Shown: positions 1 to 4,912 of the stretch, piece by piece | Layout of the letters: the number at the start of each line of letters is the position of its first letter | Numbering within the stretch: position 1 is the first letter of the stretch | Origin: Aquificales bacterium | GTDB lineage: Bacteria; Aquificota; Aquificia; Aquificales; QOAS01 | Reading direction: 5' to 3' | DNA length: 8,506 nt | NCBI GenBank assembly: GCA_027035985.1 | Contig: JALVTI010000136.1 | Coordinates: 15,104 to 23,609, forward strand | The notes under the pieces: generated by a model | Told to the model about the DNA's origin: nothing | The model's database searches: none | What the model saw: the letters and a program-made list of their open reading frames with translations, nothing else | Position numbers and translations under genes: made by a program

Positions 1-31
1 AAGTTTCAATCCCTTCTAGGGACATAACAAC
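1..31 (-). CRISPR. Probable terminal CRISPR repeat at the window edge
   Basis: Positions 3-31 read GTTTCAATCCC...ATAACAAC. On the minus strand the unit ends in ATTGAAAC, the classic 8-nt 5' handle of crRNAs from many type I and III systems. It holds a short stem, TCCC/GGGA around TTCTA (plus strand 10-22), at the usual place for a structured repeat. Only one copy lies in the window, so the array must continue to the left. The orientation makes this the leader-proximal repeat with the leader on its right. The call rests on resemblance to known repeat ends, not on observed repetition. Confidence 0.45.
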
Positions 32-254
32 GAAGATGAGTTCAACCTTGCTAAGTTACCAAGGAACCCAACCCTTGCTTGGGTTTAAAGCATATCAAAC
101 CAACCTTAAAAGGTCAAGCAAAAATTGAACTTTCCGGTCAACCTTAGGTTGATATTAATTTCTCGGAGTGTGCCATTTTATTGGAACTCTAAAACAAAAT
201 TCAATTTTGCAAAAGATTTTTGTCAACTTTCAATCCATAACTTGCCATCAAATC
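32..254 (-). other. Gene-free AT-rich stretch, candidate CRISPR leader
   Basis: About 220 bases with no convincing gene lie beside the putative repeat. If the array is transcribed to the left, this is where its leader should be. It contains a leftward promoter (89-117) and an inverted repeat AACCCAA/TTGGGTT (65-71 and 79-85, 7-nt loop) between the promoter and the repeat. An open frame beginning at 125 overlaps the nucleotidyltransferase start, has no family features and is not counted as a gene. The leader assignment depends on the CRISPR call. Confidence 0.35.
89..117 (-). promoter_or_regulatory. Leftward sigma-70-type promoter, probably for the CRISPR array
   Basis: On the minus strand the -35 is TTGACC (117-112). 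After exactly 17 bases comes an extended -10, TGATATGCT, whose hexamer TATGCT is at 94-89. Transcription would start near 82 and run left into the putative repeat at 31. The -35 matches five of six consensus positions and the -10 hexamer four of six, helped by the upstream TG. No other left-facing gene is in range. Confidence 0.4.
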
Positions 255-260
255 TTGAGT

Positions 261-288
261 CTGACCTTATAAAGGTAAATGCTATTTT
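261..288 (+). promoter_or_regulatory. Candidate promoter of the MNT/HEPN genes
   Basis: CTGACC (261-266) is followed by a 16-base spacer and an extended -10, TGC-TATTTT (280-288). The expected start is near 295, inside the palindrome at 293-306 and about 36 bases before the nucleotidyltransferase ATG. Matches are partial in both hexamers, so this is a weak call. Confidence 0.3.
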
Positions 289-292
289 AATC

Positions 293-306
293 CCCCCTAT
301 AGGGGG
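293..306. promoter_or_regulatory. 14-bp perfect palindrome, candidate operator
   Basis: CCCCCTATAGGGGG is a perfect inverted repeat with no spacer, in an AT-rich setting, 24 bases before the ATG at 331. It covers the predicted start of transcription of the toxin-antitoxin-type pair, where an autoregulatory operator would lie. It is not followed by a T-run on the plus strand, so a terminator is less likely. Binding is inferred only. Confidence 0.35.
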
Positions 307-330
307 AAAACTTAAAATTTCCACCCCTAA

Positions 331-633
331 ATGGATTTCGGTCTAAGCGAAGACCTAATAAGGGAAATAATCGAAATAATTTCCCGCTACGGGTGTGTCA
401 AAAGGGTAATTCTTTACGGTTCCCGTGCGAGAGGAGATTTTAGAAAAACTTCCGACATCGATTTGGCTATAGAGGGTTGTCCCGATTGGGTGGTCGCCGA
501 TATAAGGGAAACCCTCGAGGAGGAAGCCCCAACGCTTCTAACTTTCGATGTGGTCTCTTTAGAGAAAGCCCCGGAAGGGTTAAGGGAAAATATCCTCCGC
601 GAGGGGGTTGCAATTTATGAGAAGACGCCTTGA
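331..633 (+). CDS. MNT-type minimal nucleotidyltransferase (MntA-like antitoxin)
   Basis: 100 residues, a single minimal nucleotidyltransferase domain. The signature GSRARGDFRKTSDIDLAI starts at residue 30. G30-S31 followed ten residues later by D42-x-D44 is the GSx10DxD metal and NTP motif, and D73 in TFDVV fits the third acidic residue. In characterised MNT/HEPN pairs the MntA protein AMPylates its HEPN partner and so silences it. That role here is inferred from family and pairing. The ATG at 331 is fixed by an in-frame TAA immediately before it. There is no clear ribosome binding site, so a short or leaderless 5' end is possible. The HEPN gene begins inside its last codons, giving a 17-base overlap typical of translational coupling. 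Nucleotidyltransferase membership is secure; exact substrate is not. Confidence 0.88.
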   Translation: MDFGLSEDLIREIIEIISRYGCVKRVILYGSRARGDFRKTSDIDLAIEGCPDWVVADIRETLEEEAPTLLTFDVVSLEKAPEGLRENILREGVAIYEKTP

Positions 634-988
634 GGAGTTTGAAAAGGCTTTCTACCGCCTAATGGAAGCGGTAAACGAAGCCCAATCGGAGTTGGAAATA
701 GACGGTGTTATACGGAGATTTGAATTTACCTTCGAATTGGCTTGGAAGGCTTTGCAAGAACACCTTAGGGAGGAAGGGATAATATGCAATTCCCCCCGTA
801 GGTGTCTAAAAGAAGCCTACAAGGTCGGACTTATAGAAAATGAAAAGGTTTGGTTAAAGATTTTGGAGGATAGGAATTTGTCGGTGCATACCTACGATTT
901 TTCCACTTCAAGGGCTATTTTTGAAAGGATTAAAACCCTTTATCTGGATGCTTTTGAAAAGCTCCTACAAAAGTTAAAGGAGTATTAA
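617..988 (+). CDS. HEPN-domain protein, HI0074 / nucleotidyltransferase substrate-binding family (HepT-like toxin)
   Basis: 123 all-helical residues in the HI0074 family. Recognisable stretches are RRFEFTFELAWKAL near residue 33, SPRRCLKEAYKVGLI near 59 and EDRNLSVHTYDF near 84. The last contains R86-N-L-S-V-H91-T-Y93, which fits the RX4HXY motif of HEPN ribonucleases; in the MntA/HepT system tyrosine near this motif is AMPylated. ATG 617 is preferred over an in-frame TTG at 608 because GAGGGGG (601-607) lies nine bases upstream. It overlaps the nucleotidyltransferase gene and is presumably made from the same mRNA. Both the catalytic Arg and His are present, so toxin activity is plausible; the HI0074 branch itself is poorly characterised. 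The gene sits within 1 kb of the putative CRISPR array. Confidence 0.88.
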   Translation: MRRRLEEFEKAFYRLMEAVNEAQSELEIDGVIRRFEFTFELAWKALQEHLREEGIICNSPRRCLKEAYKVGLIENEKVWLKILEDRNLSVHTYDFSTSRAIFERIKTLYLDAFEKLLQKLKEY

Positions 989-1021
989 CCCATATTTGGG
1001 ATTTTTCTCCCGAAGGGCTTT

Positions 1022-1840
1022 ATGGGTTATTTTCAAAACCCTATGGATTTAGAAAAGCTTCTCGAGGTCGCGAAGGGAGCCGCCCTTATAGGGGGGCAGG
1101 TTTTAAAGGAAAACTTTAGGAAGGTTTCCACCGACCAGATAGAGGAGAAGGCTCCCAAAGATTTCGTCTCCTACGTGGATAAAACCTCGGAAGAGAGGAT
1201 TAGGGACTTTTTGGGAAAGGCTACCCCCGAGTTTTCCATCTTGGGTGAGGAGGGAGGTATAGACCAAAAGGGGGATTTGCTGTGGGTTATAGACCCCCTC
1301 GATGGAACTAAAAATTTTCTCGCCGGTTTCCCCGTCTTTGCGGTATCGGTCGCCTTGGTAGACCCCTCTAAGGACTTCAAACCTTTGGTGGGAGCAATAT
1401 ATCTACCCTACTTCGACAGTCTCTATTATGCGGCGACCTCCAAAGGAGCCTTTAAAAATGGAAACCCCATTAGGGTTAATTCGAATAAAACCTCCCTCAA
1501 GCAGTGTTTCTTCTCCTATGGGTTCCCCTCGAGGGCGAAGAGAGACCTAAACACCTATTGCGGGATAATGCTCGAGGTTTTCAGAGAGGTTGCATCTTTA
1601 CGCCGTCCCGGTGCGGCTGCCGCCGACTTGGCTTACGTTGCGGAAGGGGTTTTCGACGGAACGTTTGAATTTGAGCTTAAGCTTTGGGATGTAGCCGCCG
1701 GCACCCTTTTGGTAGAGGAGGCGGGCGGAAAGGTGGAGTGGTTTAACTTTTCAAATAAAACTTGGGAAGTCGACATATTGGCAACAGTTCCCCAATTTTT
1801 TGAAAAAATTAAGGAAAAAATTTCTCCCAAAATCTCTTAG
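1022..1840 (+). CDS. suhB: Inositol-monophosphatase family phosphatase (SuhB-like)
   Basis: 272 residues, the usual length for bacterial SuhB-type enzymes. These cytoplasmic Mg-dependent phosphatases hydrolyse inositol monophosphate, and some relatives also act on fructose 1,6-bisphosphate or NADP. All metal-site motifs are visible: GEEGG (E76, E77), the signature DPLDGTKNF starting at D91 with D94, G95 and T96, and LWDVAAGTLLVEEAGG with W222-D223. RRPGAAAADLAYVAEGVFDG (194-213) is the usual family helix. ATG 1022 has AAGGG four bases upstream; ATG 1043 gives MDLEKLLEVAKGAA, which looks more like family N-termini, so the true start may be seven codons later. It follows the HEPN gene by 33 bases on the same strand and ends tail to tail with the M28 gene, overlapping it by four bases. 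Substrate cannot be read from the sequence. Confidence 0.9.
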   Translation: MGYFQNPMDLEKLLEVAKGAALIGGQVLKENFRKVSTDQIEEKAPKDFVSYVDKTSEERIRDFLGKATPEFSILGEEGGIDQKGDLLWVIDPLDGTKNFLAGFPVFAVSVALVDPSKDFKPLVGAIYLPYFDSLYYAATSKGAFKNGNPIRVNSNKTSLKQCFFSYGFPSRAKRDLNTYCGIMLEVFREVASLRRPGAAAADLAYVAEGVFDGTFEFELKLWDVAAGTLLVEEAGGKVEWFNFSNKTWEVDILATVPQFFEKIKEKISPKIS

Positions 1841-2997
1841 CTTTTTTTGTTTTTCCAAAAAAGTTCCGGATTTATGTTTTTAACGAAAAGATTTAAGAAC
1901 TTCATCCAAAAGAGAACTACATAAAAATCGATAGCTTCGAAACTATCCAAAGAGGTATGCCTATAGGGAAAAGGATTAGAAGCAAAAAATAAGGTTTTTG
2001 CCCCCCGGTTTCTAAAGGGTATATGGTCGGAACGTCCGCTTTTTCCGTCGGTAAAGGTTACATAATGGCGTCTATTCATTTCTTCCAACATATCGGCACA
2101 CAATTTCAATAAAGAAATGCTGTTCATACCCTCTCCATCGGAAACCAATATAGCCGGGTTTTTCCACCCTACGGTATCAACACTAACGGCTATACTTTTT
2201 TCAATTTCCTCTTGAGGAAGTTTAGAAACAAATCTTTCCGCCCCTTGGAGTCCGTATTCTTCTAAGTCCGTAAATAGGAACCTTATTTTGTAATCCCAAT
2301 ACCGCCTGGTGGTGAAAAGTTTTCCTATAAGCCAGACCAGTAGGCTAACGGATAACCCGTTATCTATAGCTCCCGGAGTATTGGGTTTGGTATCGTAGTG
2401 GGCTATTAGATAGAGGGTTGATTCTCCGCTACCTATATCCAGCCATATATTTTCCCCTTTTACCCGTTTCCATTCGGTTTTAGCCCTCAATAAGACCCTA
2501 TCACCGGTGTGTAAAAATTTCGCTTCAGAAGGATTAATGGCTACAACGGGAAGTAATCCTGCGGAAACTCCGGCGTATATGTCCTCAATATCCTCTTTGA
2601 AAACAATAACTCCTTTGGCTCCCTTTTTAGCAAAAAATTTCTCCTTTTTACGGAAAGGTAATTTCCCTTCCTTTACGAGAACTATTTTTCTCCTCAAATC
2701 CTTATAGGATATATCCGCAGGTAATCCATAACCTACATAGACAATCTCTCCGCTAACCTCCTTAGATGGGGAGTTGGTATAGGGAAAACCCTTTATAGGA
2801 ATAGACCCTCTTTCAACTATTCCCTCAACGGGTTTCAAAAGTGTTGTTTCAAAAGTTTGGGTTTTTACATTTCCAAATTCTTTAAGGGCTTCTTTAAAAA
2901 ATTCCCTAACCTCCAAATGGTGAAAACTTCCGGGAAACCTATTGTGGGCAGAAATAAATTTTGCCAAAGAGAGGACAAAGCGTAAATCTTTTTCCAT
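1837..2997 (-). CDS. M28-family zinc aminopeptidase with inserted PA-like domain
   Basis: 386 residues from ATG 2997. After an N-terminal helical part, residues ~80-170 form a PA-type insert (GEIVYVGYG...GAKGVIVF...LPVVAINPSEA), and the catalytic M28 domain follows. Visible zinc ligands and catalytic residues: LIAHYDTKPNTPGAIDNG (H200, D212, with D202 beside H200), TDLEEYGLQGAE (E246, E247), SVDTVG (D274) and YRHTSLD (H347). No signal peptide or membrane anchor is seen, so a cytoplasmic enzyme is likely, unlike many secreted M28 peptidases. An in-frame TTG directly upstream (3000) is possible, but ATG overlaps the ilvE stop as TGATG, pointing to coupled translation. The T-rich tract just beyond its stop (plus 1842-1855) lies within its last codons. 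Substrate unknown; coupling to ilvE hints at amino-acid metabolism (inference). Confidence 0.85.
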   Translation of the reverse strand: MEKDLRFVLSLAKFISAHNRFPGSFHHLEVREFFKEALKEFGNVKTQTFETTLLKPVEGIVERGSIPIKGFPYTNSPSKEVSGEIVYVGYGLPADISYKDLRRKIVLVKEGKLPFRKKEKFFAKKGAKGVIVFKEDIEDIYAGVSAGLLPVVAINPSEAKFLHTGDRVLLRAKTEWKRVKGENIWLDIGSGESTLYLIAHYDTKPNTPGAIDNGLSVSLLVWLIGKLFTTRRYWDYKIRFLFTDLEEYGLQGAERFVSKLPQEEIEKSIAVSVDTVGWKNPAILVSDGEGMNSISLLKLCADMLEEMNRRHYVTFTDGKSGRSDHIPFRNRGAKTLFFASNPFPYRHTSLDSFEAIDFYVVLFWMKFLNLFVKNINPELFWKNKKS

Positions 2998-3914
2998 CAA
3001 TACACCGGCGTAAGGAGATGTTTGTATTTTTCAACCTTTCCACGGACGGCGTTAAAGAATATCTCCTGCAACTGTTTAGTTATCTCTCCCACCTTACCGG
3101 TTCCAATCTTTCTGTTATCCACTTCAACTATAGGTGTAACCTCCGCCGCCGTTCCGGTCATAAATATCTCGTCGGCGATGTATAGCTCGCTGCGTGCGAT
3201 GGGGCGCTCCACCACCTCAACGCCCATATCCTCCCGTAGTATCCTTATAACAAGGGCACGGGTTATTCCCTCTAAGATGTGTTCGTTAACTCCGGGGGTG
3301 GCGACAACGCCGTTTCTGACCACAAAGATATTTTCCCCGCTGCCTTCCGCCACATAACCGTTGGCGTTGAGCATAATAGCCTCATCGTAGCCAGCCATAA
3401 GGGCTTCAGTTTTTGCTAAAGCACTATTCACATAGGCGCCGGCTATTTTGTAACGGGAAGGTATCGAATTGTCATCGTTTCTTATCCAAGAGGATACCTT
3501 TGCCCTTATCCCCTTTTCGGGGTCGAGATACGCCCCGAAGGGGTAGAGGTATATCGCTATCTCAGGGGTATAGCCCACCAATTTGGGGGTTAGCTTCAAA
3601 TCCTTAAAGTAAACTATCGGGCGGATATAGATATCTTCCCTCACGCCGCTTTGTTTTAAAAGTTCCTTGGTTATCTCGACCAAGTCCTCGGCGGTATAGG
3701 GCAACTCCATAAACATAGCGCGGGCATTTTTTAGAAGTCTTTCGTAATGCTCCTTTCCCGCCAAGATATAGAGCTGCTCCTCATCCTCATTCCAATAGGC
3801 ACGGATTCCTTCAAAAACCGCCGTCCCGTAGTGGAAGGAATTGGTCTTTATGCTTATCTTTGCCTCCTCTATGGGGACTATCTTGCCCTCAAAAAATGCG
3901 AGTTCCCGCTCCAC
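2997..3914 (-). CDS. ilvE: Branched-chain amino acid aminotransferase
   Basis: 305 residues, a fold-type IV PLP aminotransferase of the expected length. IlvE exchanges the amino group between glutamate and the 2-keto acids of Leu, Ile and Val, the last step of their synthesis, in the cytoplasm. The PLP lysine is K156 in SRYKIAGAYVNSALAK. E190 in AEGSGENIFVV, the ILEGITR stretch (213-219) and the C-terminal FMTGTAAEVTPI (251-262) are family hallmarks. FHYGTAVFEGIRAY (27-40) is the substrate and PLP-pocket region. Start is GTG 3914 with GGGAGG (minus strand, 3926-3921) six bases upstream. It is the first gene of a leftward unit with the M28 peptidase and points away from the replication origin. 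D-amino-acid transaminase and aminodeoxychorismate lyase share the fold, but the length and motifs favour IlvE. Confidence 0.93.
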   Translation of the reverse strand: MERELAFFEGKIVPIEEAKISIKTNSFHYGTAVFEGIRAYWNEDEEQLYILAGKEHYERLLKNARAMFMELPYTAEDLVEITKELLKQSGVREDIYIRPIVYFKDLKLTPKLVGYTPEIAIYLYPFGAYLDPEKGIRAKVSSWIRNDDNSIPSRYKIAGAYVNSALAKTEALMAGYDEAIMLNANGYVAEGSGENIFVVRNGVVATPGVNEHILEGITRALVIRILREDMGVEVVERPIARSELYIADEIFMTGTAAEVTPIVEVDNRKIGTGKVGEITKQLQEIFFNAVRGKVEKYKHLLTPVY

Positions 3915-3929
3915 CTCAAACCTCCCAAA

Positions 3930-3943
3930 GGTTTAATTAAACC
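3930..3943. promoter_or_regulatory. 14-bp palindrome in the ilvE leader
   Basis: GGTTTAATTAAACC is a perfect inverted repeat, four bases above the ilvE ribosome binding site as transcribed to the left. The position suits an operator for a dimeric regulator of ilvE. No convincing -35/-10 pair was found around it, and short AT-rich palindromes also occur by chance. Confidence 0.25.
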
Positions 3944-4080
3944 AAAGTTTACAAAAACCCCTCGAAAGGCGTCTTCAAATTCTGTTTGCCTAGAAAAGCT
4001 TTATCCACAGGCTGTAGAAATTTATCCACAATCCACTTCAACTTACTCTATCAAGGGTTACCCGTAAATTCTTCACACCT

Positions 4081-4113
4081 TTTATCCACACATATAAAAT
4101 TTGTGTGGATAAA
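4081..4113. repeat. Inverted DnaA box pair 1 (33-bp unit)
   Basis: TTTATCCACACA (4081-4092) and TGTGTGGATAAA (4102-4113) face each other across the 9-base spacer TATAAAATT. The two boxes start 22 bases apart. The same unit, spacer included, recurs as pairs 2 and 3. Confidence 0.9.
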
Positions 4114-4253
4114 TTACCCCCTTTTTGAGTCTCAATATCAGTTAGAAGCCCTTTTATTTGACATTTATTTCTATTTCAATTTGCTTGACATAAAACACAA
4201 ATACTTTAAAAACTCGAAGTTTAAAAACCACTAGAGTTTTCAAGAATTTTACG

Positions 4254-4296
4254 TTTATCCACACATATAAAATTTGTGTGGATAAATTTATCCACA
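4254..4296. repeat. Inverted DnaA box pair 2 plus a third box
   Basis: The 33-bp unit at 4254-4286 is identical to pair 1, spacer included. A further plus-strand box follows at 4288-4296, 11 bases after the start of the minus box, so the three boxes start at 4255, 4277 and 4288, steps of 22 and 11 bases. Confidence 0.9.
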
Positions 4297-4345
4297 GCTT
4301 TTTAACCTTACTGCCACAAGTAAAATAGATGTCAAGTTTTGAGCG

Positions 4346-4378
4346 TTTATCCACACATATAAAATTTGTGTGGATATC
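4346..4378. repeat. Inverted DnaA box pair 3, right box degenerate
   Basis: It has the same left arm and the same TATAAAATT spacer as pairs 1 and 2, but the right box has one mismatch at its last base (ATATCCACA on the minus strand, 4369-4377). This pair is the closest one to the left side of the AT-rich core, about 53 bases away. Confidence 0.85.
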
Positions 4379-4430
4379 AATTAGACCCGTTTGCCAAACC
4401 CTTGGGGGAGTAAAGCGAAATTGACGGGGC

Positions 4431-4520
4431 AAATAATTTTTGAAAAATGCAAACGTATAAATAATTATTATATATATAGCTAGCTATATATACGTTTAGC
4501 TTAATATATTATTAATAATA
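4431..4520. other. AT-rich DNA unwinding element candidate
   Basis: Thirteen of 90 bases are G or C (14%), far below the flanking coding DNA. It contains a perfect 22-bp palindrome at 4471-4492 (TATATATAGCT and its complement) and a second inverted repeat, AAACGTATA (4451-4459) with TATACGTTT (4489-4497). It ends in TAA-TAA-TAG (4513-4521), which resembles the DnaA-trio element of some origins. DnaA box pairs lie on both sides. Melting here is inferred from composition and position. Confidence 0.7.
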
Positions 4521-4541
4521 GGCTGAATGTCAAGTTTTGTT

Positions 4542-4564
4542 TCGGCTTACTCTCCGTAAGCCGA
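4542..4564. other. Perfect 9-bp stem-loop inside the origin
   Basis: TCGGCTTAC (4542-4550) and GTAAGCCGA (4556-4564) enclose the loop TCTCC. The stem is GC-rich beside an AT-rich core and lies directly before DnaA box pair 4. It could be a terminator (the plus strand continues GCTTTT) that insulates the core from transcription, or a structural element used in strand opening. The T-run is short, so neither role is proven. Confidence 0.4.
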
Positions 4565-4567
4565 GCT

Positions 4568-4600
4568 TTTATCCACACAAATAACAGTTTTGTGGATAAA
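4568..4600. repeat. Inverted DnaA box pair 4, different spacer
   Basis: TTTATCCACA (4568-4577) and TGTGGATAAA (4591-4600) are separated by an unrelated 13-base spacer, yet the unit is again 33 bases long and the boxes start 22 bases apart. It lies just right of the AT-rich core and of the hairpin at 4542-4564. Confidence 0.9.
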
Positions 4601-4738
4601 TGAATGTCAAATTTTCGGAAAGTGTTGTGGCTCTAAGGCGAAATTTATCCACATTTTAAACTTGACATCTCCGAAATAACTTGACATTTTAATCTCACTT
4701 GAGAGGTTCCGAACCTACTCTCCCAACGGTTTGCGGAT

Positions 4739-4771
4739 TTTATCCACACAAAAGTTCCTTGTGTGGATAAA
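4739..4771. repeat. Inverted DnaA box pair 5
   Basis: Thirteen-base arms TTTATCCACACAA (4739-4751) and TTGTGTGGATAAA (4759-4771) enclose a 7-base spacer unlike that of pairs 1-3. Overall length is once more 33 bases with a 22-base offset between boxes. Confidence 0.9.
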
Positions 4772-4873
4772 CAAAAACCTCAAAATAGAGAAAATGCTTG
4801 ATAGAGTAAGCCCAACCTATGTGGATAAAAGTGTGAAATTTTTATCCACACCCCAAAGTGGTTAAAATTTCAT

Positions 4874-4904
4874 TTGTCCACATCCGCGCGGGTTGTAATA
4901 AAAT
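4874..4904 (+). promoter_or_regulatory. murA: Weak murA promoter candidate overlapping the last DnaA box
   Basis: TTGTCC (4874-4879) and TAAAAT (4899-4904) are 19 bases apart, a long spacer. The start point would fall at about 4911-4913, on the GTG at 4913. The -35 is part of the degenerate DnaA box TTGTCCACA (4874-4882), so DnaA binding would compete with this promoter if both are real. Confidence 0.25.
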
Positions 4905-4912
4905 CTCTCCCC

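Larger units (their letters stand above)
4157..4687. repeat. Iterated (C/T)TTGACAT motif, seven copies in the origin
   Basis: Plus-strand copies are at 4157-4164, 4184-4191, 4661-4668 and 4680-4687. Minus-strand copies are at 4329-4336, 4527-4534 and 4604-4611. Five of seven are CTTGACAT and two TTTGACAT; most have A-rich sequence just 5' (AAACTTGACAT twice exactly on the minus strand and once on the plus). They are interleaved with the DnaA boxes; one lies three bases after a box. TTGACA is also the -35 consensus, but only the 4527-4534 copy has a fair -10 (TAATAT, 16-base spacer, leftward). A dedicated binding protein is inferred, not shown. Confidence 0.6.
4001..4882. other. Replication origin (oriC) with DnaA box cluster
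   Basis: Fifteen exact copies of the DnaA box TTATCCACA are present. Plus-strand copies start at 4001, 4022, 4082, 4255, 4288, 4347, 4569, 4645, 4740 and 4842. Minus-strand copies start (lower coordinate) at 4104, 4277, 4591, 4762 and 4820. Two one-mismatch copies lie at 4369-4377 (minus, ATATCCACA) and 4874-4882 (plus, TTGTCCACA). None was seen elsewhere in the window. A 90-bp segment of 14% GC (4431-4520) sits near the middle and suits a DNA unwinding element. The region has no credible gene, and the flanking genes (ilvE left, murA right) are transcribed away from it. Boxes on both sides of the AT-rich core resemble a bipartite origin. dnaA is not adjacent within the window, so its location elsewhere is inferred. 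The housekeeping neighbours make a chromosome more likely than a plasmid. Confidence 0.9.

Noticed and set aside
228..241. TTTCAATCC...ATAAC resembles the ends of the putative CRISPR repeat at 3-28
   Set aside because: Only nine contiguous bases match, the middle of the repeat is missing, and the distance is too large for one spacer; probably chance or a very decayed copy.
125..346. Open frame of 73 codons before the nucleotidyltransferase
   Set aside because: No ribosome binding site or family feature, and it overlaps the true ATG at 331 in a different frame.
989..1006. CCCA-TATT-TGGG followed by ATTTTT after the HEPN gene, possible terminator
   Set aside because: The stem is only four base pairs, too weak to claim, and suhB follows in the same direction.
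3747..4234. Two plus-strand open frames entering the origin
   Set aside because: One is antisense to ilvE; both have low-complexity composition created by DnaA boxes and AT-rich DNA, and no recognisable domain.
4154..4432. 92-codon minus-strand frame with an apparent internal protein repeat
   Set aside because: The protein repeat is only the translated 33-bp inverted DnaA box unit; the frame has no start signal or family match.
4527..4534. The TTGACAT copies as ordinary promoters
   Set aside because: Apart from this copy, which has TAATAT 16 bases on, the copies lack a -10 at 16-18 bases, and there is no gene for such promoters to serve inside the origin.
4081..4771. The 33-bp repeats as a CRISPR array or mobile-element ends
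   Set aside because: Spacing is irregular, each unit is an inverted pair of a known DnaA box, and there is no transposase or uniform spacer length.
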